Origin: JACKAN01 sp964502735
Lineage (GTDB): Bacteria > Bdellovibrionota > Bdellovibrionia > Bdellovibrionales > UBA1609
Direction of reading: 5' to 3'
Length of the DNA stretch: 64,000 nt
Assembly: GCA_964502735.1 (NCBI GenBank)
Contig: CAZCYD010000008.1
Span: 1-64,000, forward strand
Shown here: positions 27,931-36,708 of the stretch, piece after piece
Numbering within the stretch: the stretch's first letter is position 1
How the letters are laid out: each line of letters opens with the position of its first letter
Notes under the pieces: generated by a model
What the model was told of the DNA's origin: nothing
The model's database searches: none
What the model saw: only the letters and a program-made list of their open reading frames with translations
Made by a program: the position numbers and the translations under genes

Positions 27931-28283
27931 AAGCTCCACCCAATTATCTCATAGATTATTTCATCCATGTCATTCCACCTCAACGTATCACTGTCTCGCA
28001 CTTCATTATTTCGCGTCTCATTATGAGGCACGGCATGAAGTTAGGCACCATCTAAAGTCCTATTGAAGGACATGCATTTGAACAACTTTTTTGAAAAAAA
28101 GTAAAATTCAAATAAATTTTTAAAGCTTCCTTTTTATGCCTGGCGTCCTTTTGCGAGATAAGGTTAGTATCATGGGCCTAGAAATCTTTCAATCTCTTGA
28201 CGAGAAATAAGGTCTGTGATTTATTTCTCTTTCCTCAAGTAGGTATTAATAGACGTAATAATTCGTCGTGTTGGAGACTCATT
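27931..28283. promoter_or_regulatory. dnaA / rpmH divergent intergenic region
   Basis: No gene is supported in this gap of about 350 bases. It must carry the dnaA promoter leftward and the rpmH promoter rightward. A weak candidate for rpmH is TTGACG (28197-28202) with TTTATT (28220-28225) at 17-base spacing. A long A/T hairpin (ACTTTTTT against AAAAAAGT) lies around 28086-28103, and TCATTAT recurs three times. No DnaA boxes of good match were seen here. Confidence 0.4.
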
Positions 28284-28433
28284 ATGAAAAGAACATATCA
28301 ACCAAGCCGCAAAAGAAAAAAAACGTCCCATGGTTTTAGACTACGTATGTCTACAAAAGATGGAAGAGAAGTTTTGGCGAGAAGAAGAAGTAAGGGACGA
28401 AAGAGACTAGCGGTAACTGTGAGTGGCAAGTAA
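28284..28433 (+). CDS. rpmH: 50S ribosomal protein L34
   Basis: A short, very basic protein of 49 residues beginning MKRTYQPSRKRKKTSHGFR, the L34 signature, and continuing RMSTKDGREVLARRRSKGR. The ATG at 28284 is chosen over an upstream in-frame start because the family always begins here and GGAG lies 8 bases upstream. It overlaps rnpA by 11 bases, as in many bacteria. Confidence 0.97.
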   Translation: MKRTYQPSRKRKKTSHGFRLRMSTKDGREVLARRRSKGRKRLAVTVSGK

Positions 28434-28773
28434 ACCTCAGCTTGTAACCTTAAAATCAAGTCTAGAGTTCCATAGTTTATTGAAAACAGGTAAAAAAATT
28501 TATCCTTCACACTGGTTGGTTGTTAATGTGGCCACTAACCAGTTGAGAGAAACTAAGTTTGGTTGGACTCTTCCTAGATATGTGGGTTCCGCAGTCATTA
28601 GAAATAGGCTTAAAAGATGGTGTCGTGAGTTTTTAAGGAGTGATGCCAGGCTTTTGACTTTGGGAGTGAGTGCTAATTTTGTTTTTAAGCGTAAAGATAG
28701 GGATTTCTATAAAAAACTGAGTCGCGATGAATTTCAAAGGGCTCTGTTCACATTCTTCAGTAAAATTAAATAG
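28423..28773 (+). CDS. rnpA: ribonuclease P protein component
   Basis: RnpA (116 aa) is the protein cofactor of the ribozyme that trims tRNA 5' ends. The hallmark basic helix VIRNRLKRWCREFLR near residues 63-77 contains the RNR motif. The start is GTG inside the end of rpmH. It is the second gene of the rpmH-rnpA-yidD-yidC-jag cluster. The RNase P RNA gene is not in this window. Confidence 0.94.
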   Translation: MASKPQLVTLKSSLEFHSLLKTGKKIYPSHWLVVNVATNQLRETKFGWTLPRYVGSAVIRNRLKRWCREFLRSDARLLTLGVSANFVFKRKDRDFYKKLSRDEFQRALFTFFSKIK

Positions 28774-28780
28774 TGGGAAA

Positions 28781-29065
28781 ATGAGAAAGAAATTTTTAAC
28801 TCGAATATCACGCGTAATGACTCTCTTGTGTTTGATGGGTCTAAGTTTTTATCGGGTTACACTTTCGTGGTTTTTCGGAGGTTCTTGTCGCTTTCATCCA
28901 ACCTGCTCTGTTTATGCTGAACAGGCTTTTAAGTCATATGGGCCTCTAAAAGCATTGTCGTTGGTGCTATTAAGGCTTGCACGCTGTCACCCATTTGGTG
29001 GATTTGGTGAAGATCCTCTTCCTCAGAAAAATGGTAATAAAAACAAAGGTTTTCAAAATGTCTAG
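28781..29065 (+). CDS. yidD: membrane protein insertion efficiency factor YidD
   Basis: A 94-residue protein with the family signature CRFHPTCSVYAEQAF, then the LRLARCHPFGGFGEDP region. It is thought to aid YidC-dependent membrane insertion. An N-terminal hydrophobic stretch would place it at the inner membrane. The start is ATG 28781 because an earlier in-frame ATG lies within rnpA and adds an unrelated tail. It overlaps yidC by 8 bases. Confidence 0.92.
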   Translation: MRKKFLTRISRVMTLLCLMGLSFYRVTLSWFFGGSCRFHPTCSVYAEQAFKSYGPLKALSLVLLRLARCHPFGGFGEDPLPQKNGNKNKGFQNV

Positions 29066-30686
29066 TAATCAGGGGCAAGGTTTTTTTGATTCGAAAACAA
29101 TAACAGCTGTTATTTTAGTTGGTTTAAGTTGGATGGGTTGGCAATATTACATGCAGAGTAAATACCCAGATTTGTACAACCAAACGAAAGAAACCCCTTC
29201 GGCTCAAGTTCCGGAGACAAATGTTCCCATTGGTGGAAATTTAGAGTCTTCAAAAGGACAAACTCTAGGAATCATATCAAATAAAAATGATGAAATTTCT
29301 GAGGAAATTAAACAAAATTTAGACCCCATTCACTACTCTGATGAGATTTGGTCATTTGATATCACTCCGGCTGGAATGGGTATAGAAAATGTGAAACTCA
29401 GAGATTATAAAGAAAGAGATGGGAGTGATAAAAAAATTGGCTCTTCGCGAGAAGGGGTACCATTTTCAACTAATATAATAGGTAGAAATCGCCCACTGTA
29501 CTTTGAAATAAAACAAATTTCCGCAAGAGAATTTGTTGGTAAAGCGACCTTTGGTAACACTGTTATTGAAAAAAGATATAACATAAACTCCGAGGAACAC
29601 TTTGTTGAAACAAAGATTATAGTTTCTGGTGTGGCTGAAGAAGATACATTTTCAGGCTTAACTACTTTTCTAGGGGAGGAACTCAGCACCCCGGACTCTG
29701 GCATACCCTTTTTACCAGCTTTTGAAATGCAAGAGATTTACGCTTTAAGTGATGGACAAGATCACAGGTTAGTTTTTGCTAACAGCAATGAGTCTACTAA
29801 TTTAAATAAGATTAAGGTAGCTGCTATTAGCACCCAATATTTTACGCAAGCCATTTTTGATAAATCGGACATAATGCCTGAAATTAAAGCCAGTTTGAGC
29901 GTGGATAAAATGCATGCTCACGCGGTTTTAAGCCATAATTTAATAAATAGATCTCAGGATTTTTTTGTAAACTATTTAGCTTTTATTGGGCCGAAATCTC
30001 TGGATCTCTTAAATAAGATCGATGCGAATATGGCGGGTCTAATTGACTTTGGTTGGTTTAGCGGTCTTGCTAAGTTAATTCTATATATAATGAAATACTT
30101 CTATAGCTTATTTGGCAACTGGGGGGTTGCAATTATATTATTAACTCTTTTAGTAAGAGTGATTGTTTTGCCCTTTAATTTGATGTCCTTTAAGTCCATG
30201 AAGAAAATGCAGCTACTTCAACCCGAAATGAAAGCTTTAAGGGAAAAATATAAAGATGATCCACAAAAAATGAATCAAGAAGTTATGCAGCTTTTTAAAA
30301 CCCACAAGGCAAATCCTATGGGCGGTTGCCTGCCAATGCTATTACAGTTCCCTGTGTTTATAGCTTTATATAGAATGTTGGGACAGAGTATAGAGCTGTA
30401 CCAGGCTCCTTTTGGGTTATGGATTCATGACTTAAGTTTAAAAGATCCCTATTATGTTCTTCCCGTTTTGATGGGTGTGACTATGTATGCACAACAGAAA
30501 CTGACGCCGACAACAATGGATCCTGCTCAACAGAAAATATTTATGATTATGCCGATTATCTTTTCACTATTCATGATAACTTTACCTAGCGGACTTACTC
30601 TTTATATATTTGTAAGTGCACTTTTTGCCGTGATCCAACAGGTGATTATTATGAGAGATGGTAAGAGTCAGACAGTAAAAAACTAG
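29058..30686 (+). CDS. yidC: membrane protein insertase YidC
   Basis: YidC (542 aa) inserts and folds inner-membrane proteins with or without SecYEG. It has an N-terminal helix (ITAVILVGLSWMGWQYY), a large periplasmic domain of about residues 60-330, and a C-terminal conserved bundle beginning GNWGVAIILLTLLVRVIVLP. That bundle carries the hydrophilic-groove arginine and ends with LPSGLTLYIFVSALF. The start is ATG 29058, with AAAGG about 8 bases upstream; a longer start lies inside yidD. Confidence 0.96.
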   Translation: MSSNQGQGFFDSKTITAVILVGLSWMGWQYYMQSKYPDLYNQTKETPSAQVPETNVPIGGNLESSKGQTLGIISNKNDEISEEIKQNLDPIHYSDEIWSFDITPAGMGIENVKLRDYKERDGSDKKIGSSREGVPFSTNIIGRNRPLYFEIKQISAREFVGKATFGNTVIEKRYNINSEEHFVETKIIVSGVAEEDTFSGLTTFLGEELSTPDSGIPFLPAFEMQEIYALSDGQDHRLVFANSNESTNLNKIKVAAISTQYFTQAIFDKSDIMPEIKASLSVDKMHAHAVLSHNLINRSQDFFVNYLAFIGPKSLDLLNKIDANMAGLIDFGWFSGLAKLILYIMKYFYSLFGNWGVAIILLTLLVRVIVLPFNLMSFKSMKKMQLLQPEMKALREKYKDDPQKMNQEVMQLFKTHKANPMGGCLPMLLQFPVFIALYRMLGQSIELYQAPFGLWIHDLSLKDPYYVLPVLMGVTMYAQQKLTPTTMDPAQQKIFMIMPIIFSLFMITLPSGLTLYIFVSALFAVIQQVIIMRDGKSQTVKN

Positions 30687-30697
30687 AGGAGAAAAAA

Positions 30698-31243
30698 ATG
30701 AAAGCTTTTTTGGGTAAGCTATTTGGTGGAGGGGATAAGAAGGAAAGAGACGTAGTTGATGTTGTCGGTGATGTCCTTCAAACGATAGTGGATTTATCAA
30801 AACTAAATATTGGTTTTGATGTAGTTAGAGAAGAAGATGAGCTAAAAGTGGATTTCTATGGTGAAGATGAGGCTCTCTTAACAGAAAAAGAGGGGCTTTT
30901 ATTGGATTCCTTTCAGCTCTATTTAAAAAGAGTTGTTCAACATCAAATGCCTGATGATAATGTTAATTTGGTGGTTGATTGTGATGGTTTTAGAGAAAGT
31001 GTTAATCAATCTTTGATTGAGCTGGCTGAAAAGTTAAAAGGCATTGCTGTTAATAAAGGAAAGCCTGTATATTTTAGAGCCTTACCTCCGAGAGACAGAA
31101 AAATAGTTCATCAATATTTAGCAGAAGATGGACGAGTTAAAAGTCGTTCTGTCGGCGACGGATTGTATAAAAAAATTAAAATTTTTCCTGTAAAGAGTGA
31201 AGCAGCAGCTACTGCCAGAGAAACATCGTCACCAGCTCATTAG
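30698..31243 (+). CDS. jag: Jag/KhpB RNA-binding protein (KH-R3H)
   Basis: A 181-residue protein with a KH-like region (about residues 18-95) and an R3H domain (ALPPRDRKIVHQYLAEDGRVKSRSVGDG), matching the Jag/KhpB family of RNA-binding proteins that sits beside yidC. The separate Jag-N domain seen in Firmicutes is absent or much reduced. AGAGGAG lies about 6 bases before the ATG. A KhpA partner is not in this window. Confidence 0.85.
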   Translation: MKAFLGKLFGGGDKKERDVVDVVGDVLQTIVDLSKLNIGFDVVREEDELKVDFYGEDEALLTEKEGLLLDSFQLYLKRVVQHQMPDDNVNLVVDCDGFRESVNQSLIELAEKLKGIAVNKGKPVYFRALPPRDRKIVHQYLAEDGRVKSRSVGDGLYKKIKIFPVKSEAAATARETSSPAH

Positions 31244-31372
31244 TTGAGTGAAGCCTTTTTTACAGCCGAAATCTAAATTTTAACTTTTGTTTGGCTAAAG
31301 GGACTTTGTTTCATTGGCCATTTAATGGCTAACAGAAGAAGTTCTGTTTTACAAAGGAAGAAAGTTTTGGCT

Positions 31373-32776
31373 ATGATATTTGATAAGGATAAAAACACAA
31401 TTTGTGCCCTTTCCACAGCTAGTGGGAGGGCTGGTATAGCCGTTATTAGAGTGAGTGGTCCCTTGGCCTGGAGTACTGTAAAGCAGATTTGTAGCCCATT
31501 GCCCTCGCTTATTGAGTCTCATCGGGCTTATTTTACTAAAATTTTTGATAAGAACGCTGTTGTTGACGAAGTGCTCTTGACTTTTTTTTCTGAGGGTAAG
31601 TCTTTTACTGGAGAAGAAACTGTTGAGATTTCTTGCCATGGAAGCCCCTATTTAACTCAAAAAATTGTAAATATGCTCATTAGTCTGGACTGCAGACATG
31701 CTGAGCCTGGAGAGTTTACCTACCGCGCTTTTATGAACGGAAGAATAGACTTAATTCAAGCAGAAAGTGTCTTAAACCTAATTGACAGCCAATCACAAAG
31801 ATCTGCAAATTTAGCTCAAAGGCAGTTGCAAGGTGAGCTTTCTGGTGAAATTCATTTTATTATAGAAGAATTATTAACAATTGGCGCTCATTTGGAGGCG
31901 CAAATTGATTTTTCTGAAGAAGATATTCTCCCAAGTGAAAGCGATATTTTAAAAACAAGATTGCAAAATGTAATGTCAAAAACTGAAAATCTGATATCAA
32001 CCTACGGGCGGGGCCGTCTGATTAAGGATGGTGTAAATGTTGTTTTATTGGGTGAGCCTAATGTGGGTAAATCGAGCCTACTAAATAGTCTGCTTGCTGA
32101 AGACAAAGCCATCGTAACCAATATTGCAGGAACAACTCGAGATGTGGTTACTGGTGGGAAATTAATTAATGGCGTTGTAGTTAATTTTTATGATACTGCT
32201 GGATTGAGAGACACAAATGATCCTATCGAAGAAATTGGAATTTCTAAATCTAAGAAAACAATTGGGCATGCCGACATAATTTTTTTGATTGTTGAGGCGT
32301 CACTACCCAGATTTTTTGATCCCAGTTTTTTTTCAGACTTTTTAAAAAATAAAGAAGTTGTGGTCGTCTTTAATAAAATTGATTTAGTCGAGAGCGATAC
32401 CATCATTGATTTAGCTCAATCAGAGTTTTTAGATTTAATTAGAAATGAGTTGGAATCGCAAGATATATCTGGAGTTTGTATAAGTGCCCTTACAGGTCAC
32501 GGGGTTGATGAACTTACTGGCATTATAGAGAAATTTATTGGGCAAGATTTTTCTGAAAATTCAGTTTCTGTAGTGTCCTCAAGACAGTATGAGTTGTTAT
32601 TGGAGTCATTCAAAGGTATGGATGCGGCATTAAAACTACTAGAAAACAGTGAAAGTCCAGAGTTTACAGTCTTTGAGGTAAAGAATGCAGTTATCTCGTT
32701 GCATAGAATGGTGGGTAAAGTTTACGACGACCAAATTATGGACCGTGTGTTTAGTGAGTTTTGTTTAGGAAAATGA
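31373..32776 (+). CDS. mnmE: tRNA modification GTPase MnmE
   Basis: MnmE (467 aa) works with MnmG to make the 5-carboxymethylaminomethyl group on U34 of certain tRNAs. It has an N-terminal tetrahydrofolate-binding domain and a G domain with G1 GEPNVGKSSLLNSL, G3 DTAGLRD and G4 FNKID. It ends in the essential C-L-G-K. ATG 31373 is chosen; TTG 31367, nearer to the AAAGGAAG site, is possible. The stop codon overlaps the mnmG start by 4 bases. Confidence 0.95.
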   Translation: MIFDKDKNTICALSTASGRAGIAVIRVSGPLAWSTVKQICSPLPSLIESHRAYFTKIFDKNAVVDEVLLTFFSEGKSFTGEETVEISCHGSPYLTQKIVNMLISLDCRHAEPGEFTYRAFMNGRIDLIQAESVLNLIDSQSQRSANLAQRQLQGELSGEIHFIIEELLTIGAHLEAQIDFSEEDILPSESDILKTRLQNVMSKTENLISTYGRGRLIKDGVNVVLLGEPNVGKSSLLNSLLAEDKAIVTNIAGTTRDVVTGGKLINGVVVNFYDTAGLRDTNDPIEEIGISKSKKTIGHADIIFLIVEASLPRFFDPSFFSDFLKNKEVVVVFNKIDLVESDTIIDLAQSEFLDLIRNELESQDISGVCISALTGHGVDELTGIIEKFIGQDFSENSVSVVSSRQYELLLESFKGMDAALKLLENSESPEFTVFEVKNAVISLHRMVGKVYDDQIMDRVFSEFCLGK

Positions 32777-34641
32777 AAAGAAGTAATTATGATTTAATCG
32801 TTGTTGGTGGTGGACATGCAGGAATTGAAGCCTGTACTGTTGGGGCTCGCTTAGGGCTAAAAGTCTTATTGATCACAAATGATCTTAGCAAAATTGGCTA
32901 TATGTCTTGTAATCCTTCTATTGGAGGGCTTGGTAAGGGGCACATGGTTAAGGAGTTGGACGCCCTAGGTGGTATAATGGGATTTGCCGCAGATTATTCC
33001 TGCGTTCAATTTAAGCGTCTTAACTCTCGAAAAGGACCGGCAGTTCGAGGTTCTCGATCTCAGTGCGACAAACAAATATATTCTTCATTCATGTCTGAAC
33101 ATATTTCGTCGTTTGAAAATCTAGACTGTATTGAGTCGGAGGTAAAAAGTTTAATTTTTAACCATGATGTTTGCTCTGGCGTTATTTTAGAAGACTCATC
33201 TGAAATTTATGGTTATTCCGTGATTATTTGCACAGGAACCTTTATGAGGGGGGTCATGCACATCGGGGAAAAGCGCATAGAAGGGGGCAGAGTTGGAGAC
33301 AAGGCGACCATTGGTATTTCTGATCAACTTAAATCCTTTGGTTTTTCTGTTAATCGCTTAAAGACCGGTACCCCTCCCCGACTTAAAAGCAAATCTATTG
33401 ATTGGTCAAAAACAACAGAACAAGTGGGTGATGATGTTTTTGTACCTTTTAGCTGCAGGAGTTCGCGCAATTTGCGACTTCCTCAATTGAGTTGTTTTTT
33501 AACGTATACAACAGAAAAAACTCATCAAATTATTAGGGATAATTTGCATAGATCTCCCATGTTTACTGGCGCTATAGAGGGAATTGGTCCTCGTTACTGT
33601 CCGAGTATTGAGGATAAAATTACAAGATTTTCAGATAAAGATAGGCATCAGACTTTTCTAGAACCAGAGGGGTTAAATACCGACTATATTTATTTGCAAG
33701 GCATTTCAACTTCCCTTCCAGAGGAGGTTCAGCTTGAATTCTTAAGGACTATTCCTGGATTGGAGAGCGTGGAATTTTATCGTCCAGGATATGCGGTTGA
33801 ATATGATTTTTTTGAACCCACACAGATTTCTCATACTTTAGAGACCCGCTTAGTAAAAAATCTTTTTTTTGCTGGCCAGATAAACGGAACCAGCGGGTAT
33901 GAAGAGGCTGCAGTGCAAGGTTTTGTGGCGGGATTAAATGCAGCCAATAAGTTTTTAAATAGGCCGGAGTTTATTTTGAGACGCGACCAGGCTTATATTG
34001 GGGTTCTTATTGACGATCTTGTAACTAAAGGAACAAAAGAACCCTACCGCATGATGACTTCTCGTGCCGAACATAGGTTGCACCTGCGTGAGGACAACTG
34101 TTTTGAAAGGTTGGCTGAAATTGGTTATCAGGCAGGTAGCCTTGATGAGTCTACTTATGGGACAATAGCTAAAATTTTAACTCAACGAAGCGCTCTTCAT
34201 GACTATCTTGAAAAGACGCAAATTGTTCCGAATCAAGACAATCAGAATAAACTAGTAAAATTAGGCACTCAAACCTTATTAAAACCACAGACTTTGAAGG
34301 AGCTTTTAAGGCGTTCGGAGTTGAGCTGCCGTCAACTTTCTGTTTTTGGTGTAGATGCTAATTTAGAGGATGTCGTCTCAGAGCCAGTTGAGATTCAGGT
34401 TAAATATGAAGGGTATATTACTCGTGAGTTGGAGATGATTAAAAGCACATTAAAACTTGAGAATATGACTATTCCTGCCGATATAGTCTACAGTGATATT
34501 GCGGGCTTATCTAATGAAGAGATAGAAAAGCTCTCAGTCGTGAATCCAAGATCTGTTGGACAGGCACAGAGAATAAGTGGAGTAAATCCCTCGGCGATTA
34601 AGTCTATAGTTATTCACTTGAGGTCTCGGCAGATAGTATAG
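32773..34641 (+). CDS. mnmG: tRNA uridine modification enzyme MnmG
   Basis: MnmG (622 aa) is the FAD partner of MnmE. The FAD-binding motif is VVGGGHAGIEACTVGARLG at the N-terminus. CNPSIGGLGKGHMVKEL and the RPGYAVEYDF segment are family signatures, and the C-terminal helical domain is complete. The start is ATG 32773 (ATGA overlap with mnmE). Confidence 0.96.
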   Translation: MKRSNYDLIVVGGGHAGIEACTVGARLGLKVLLITNDLSKIGYMSCNPSIGGLGKGHMVKELDALGGIMGFAADYSCVQFKRLNSRKGPAVRGSRSQCDKQIYSSFMSEHISSFENLDCIESEVKSLIFNHDVCSGVILEDSSEIYGYSVIICTGTFMRGVMHIGEKRIEGGRVGDKATIGISDQLKSFGFSVNRLKTGTPPRLKSKSIDWSKTTEQVGDDVFVPFSCRSSRNLRLPQLSCFLTYTTEKTHQIIRDNLHRSPMFTGAIEGIGPRYCPSIEDKITRFSDKDRHQTFLEPEGLNTDYIYLQGISTSLPEEVQLEFLRTIPGLESVEFYRPGYAVEYDFFEPTQISHTLETRLVKNLFFAGQINGTSGYEEAAVQGFVAGLNAANKFLNRPEFILRRDQAYIGVLIDDLVTKGTKEPYRMMTSRAEHRLHLREDNCFERLAEIGYQAGSLDESTYGTIAKILTQRSALHDYLEKTQIVPNQDNQNKLVKLGTQTLLKPQTLKELLRRSELSCRQLSVFGVDANLEDVVSEPVEIQVKYEGYITRELEMIKSTLKLENMTIPADIVYSDIAGLSNEEIEKLSVVNPRSVGQAQRISGVNPSAIKSIVIHLRSRQIV

Positions 34642-34675
34642 AGAACGTAGATGCTTTAAATAAGGAATAAATGAA

Positions 34676-35371
34676 GTGCCAAATTATGATGACAGCCATA
34701 GACCCCCTGATGTGAAGGTATCAATTAAGCCTGCAGAATTGATGTGGCGTATTCCACAATTCTTCCCAGATATGGATTCATCTGTACATAAAAAATTGTT
34801 TTTATATTTACAGGAGCTTATTCGGTTTAATGGAAGGATTAATCTTATTTCTACTCGATCTGAACCCTCTGCAGATATAGTCCATATTGCAGATGCGATA
34901 TTAGCTTCTAAAATGATATTGAAGAGTTCTGATCAACGTGAAATTTACGATATAGGTACAGGTAATGGATTGCCTGGTGTAGTTATGTCGATTCTTGCAC
35001 CCGACAGGCAGATTGTATTTTTAGACAAGGATGCGAGAAAAATTGAGTTTGTAAAGCATATATGCTCGCGCTTGGAAATTAAAAATGCATTTTTTTTACA
35101 TCAAAGAGTTGAGGAGCTAGATATAGACTCAATTCATTGTGCTGTGTCGCGTGGTTTTGCCTCCATCTCAAAGTCGCTTCTTCTTTTGCGAAAAGCCATG
35201 GCAAATGATGCAGAGTACTACCACATGAAGTCTGACTCTTGGACTCGTGAAATTGCTGACATACCCACTCAGATTTGCTCGTATTGGAAGCCTAGCTTGG
35301 TCGGGACTTATACATTGCCAGGAGAAAGCGGTGCAAACCTCTCCATTGTATTAACTAAAAAGAAGAAATAA
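34676..35371 (+). CDS. rsmG: 16S rRNA (guanine527-N7)-methyltransferase RsmG
   Basis: RsmG (GidB), 231 residues, methylates G527 of 16S rRNA using S-adenosylmethionine. The SAM-binding motif is YDIGTGNGLPGVVMSILAP. NGRINLIS and the VSRGFASISK region match the family. The start is GTG 34676, with AAGGAAT about 8 bases upstream; the nearby ATG is out of frame. It ends the mnmE-mnmG-rsmG block. Confidence 0.93.
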   Translation: MPNYDDSHRPPDVKVSIKPAELMWRIPQFFPDMDSSVHKKLFLYLQELIRFNGRINLISTRSEPSADIVHIADAILASKMILKSSDQREIYDIGTGNGLPGVVMSILAPDRQIVFLDKDARKIEFVKHICSRLEIKNAFFLHQRVEELDIDSIHCAVSRGFASISKSLLLLRKAMANDAEYYHMKSDSWTREIADIPTQICSYWKPSLVGTYTLPGESGANLSIVLTKKKK

Positions 35372-35524
35372 TACAGTTAACTAACTTTAATTACAGAATA
35401 ATTTATAAACAAAGTGTGAGGTGAGTAGACTTCTTTTGTTTTAGGTGCAATCTATATAGGTTTTTAATATAAAACTTGGGTTCATTTTTTGTACGTGAGT
35501 AGTTGAATAGTCTATAAATTAAAC

Positions 35525-35623
35525 TGACTACTCTGACCATTCAAACGACCACTCCCCTTGGTGCGAGACTTGCGTGGTCAGATTGAACCAGCGTGACCAC
35601 TTTGACTAGTCTCGCGCTAGTCA
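35525..35623. repeat. cluster of TGAC(C/T)A motifs
   Basis: Forward copies begin at 35525, 35534, 35546 (CGACCA), 35594 and 35603; reverse copies lie at 35574-35580 and 35617-35623. The density is far above what neighbouring DNA shows, and mixed orientations suggest binding sites for a DNA-binding protein. The protein is unknown. Confidence 0.5.
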
Positions 35624-35767
35624 TTCTGTCCATTTAGGTTTTTAGTGCTATTCTTCAAGAGTAGGCGCTGAAGACGTTGATAATGCATAGAGTCACGCCT
35701 ATTTCTCTACCCTCCCCTTCCTATGATTTCCTTATTTTTGGTACCTTTGTTCTCGTATCTTGGTGAG

Positions 35768-35783
35768 TGTTCCACGTGGAACA
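35768..35783. promoter_or_regulatory. parS site 1 (perfect)
   Basis: TGTTCCACGTGGAACA is a perfect 16-base palindrome of the chromosomal parS type bound by ParB. Symmetry extends one base further on both sides. It lies about 0.9 kb upstream of parA. Confidence 0.92.
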
Positions 35784-36085
35784 CTTTTGCTGTCCCCTAC
35801 CCTAGATAGACTCAATTGTTCTTAAGTCTGTATGTCTCTGTTGAGACAGTGTGAGTATTCATTCCCCCCTGCGCTGTCTTTTTGTTATTGTTGCTATGCC
35901 ATTGTTGAGCGCCTTATTTTTTTCAGTACAGGCTTTTGGTGAAATATAGATATGGATTGCGCTTGCCTCGCCCTGATTTTTCCAAATACAAACACCAATA
36001 TCCTCGCTATTAGAGTGGTGATTTTTAAGCTGTAGCGTATTTTTATAGAAATGTACATTTGTCTGATTAGATGGATCAGGTTAGA

Positions 36086-36101
36086 TGTTCCACGTGGAAC
36101 T
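36086..36101. promoter_or_regulatory. parS site 2 (one mismatch)
   Basis: TGTTCCACGTGGAACT matches the parS palindrome at 15 of 16 bases. It lies just after the stop codon of the minus-strand lipoprotein gene. Confidence 0.88.
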
Positions 36102-36103
36102 TT

Positions 36104-36598
36104 TTATTTTTCAGATTTAAAATTTGGATTTCTATTGTGAAGTTTGGGTACTCTCTCGTTCCAATTCATGGAGGCTATGCGAAGTCTCTGATGTGTTTGA
36201 TACCTTTTATATTCATTTTTATCTGGCCAAGGTAAATTATTTTCCAAAGCCATTCGATAATTGCGTCTGGACTCCACTCGCCTTCGTTCTTGTCGAATTT
36301 CAAGATATTTATGATGCTGTTGGAGCTTGAGTATTAACTGTTTAGATTTCTGAGTTTCTCTGATGTTTACCTTCCGTTCAATACTCCGCGGTTTTATAGA
36401 TTTTAACTCTTTACTTAATGTAGCAAGGTTAGAGTTTTCATCTTTTAGAGCCTTTTCTACGCTTTTCCGTTCTGAAACTATTGAATTATAAATAGGGTCG
36501 ATAAGTTCAGGGTTCTCAAGCTCCTTCTTGCAACCAGTGAGTAGCACAAACAAACAAATAATTAATGGAGTAAAGGAAATAGATGATGAGTGTTCCAC
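36104..36598 (-). CDS. predicted lipoprotein
   Basis: The C-terminal part is hydrophilic, rich in Lys, Arg and Glu, and likely helical (SIVSERKSVEKALKDENS to EIRQERRRVESRR), ending NRNPNFKSEK. A lipobox LFVLLTGC precedes it, so it is probably a lipidated envelope protein. Two starts are considered. GTG 36598 gives a 164-residue protein with a short signal lacking basic residues and begins inside parS site 3. TTG 36694 gives 196 residues with an extra hydrophobic segment. Neither has a good ribosome-binding site. No family is recognised. It is divergent from parA. Confidence 0.55.
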   Translation of the reverse strand: MEHSSSISFTPLIICLFVLLTGCKKELENPELIDPIYNSIVSERKSVEKALKDENSNLATLSKELKSIKPRSIERKVNIRETQKSKQLILKLQQHHKYLEIRQERRRVESRRNYRMALENNLPWPDKNEYKRYQTHQRLRIASMNWNERVPKLHNRNPNFKSEK

Positions 36599-36606
36599 GT
36601 AGAACA
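36591..36606. promoter_or_regulatory. parS site 3 (one mismatch)
   Basis: TGTTCCACGTAGAACA matches parS at 15 of 16 bases. It lies about 100 bases upstream of parA, at the 5' end of the divergent lipoprotein reading frame. ParB binding here could also affect transcription of the par operon. Confidence 0.82.
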
Positions 36607-36708
36607 ATCGGAAAATAATTAAAATAATTAAAATAAAACATATAGTTAGTTGCCTCAAAATGAAACGTGTGGCAAAAGATAGTAAGAATTGCAAAAGGAG
36701 GGGGCATT

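Larger units (their letters stand above)
35372..36103. other. 732-bp noncoding region with parS sites and TGAC motif cluster
   Basis: No gene is supported between rsmG and the lipoprotein gene. The region holds two centromere-like parS sites (35768-35783, 36086-36101) and a cluster of seven TGAC(C/T)A-type motifs in 99 bases (35525-35623), including the inverted pair GACTAG/CTAGTC. The sequence is otherwise AT-rich without clear terminators. Confidence 0.6.
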
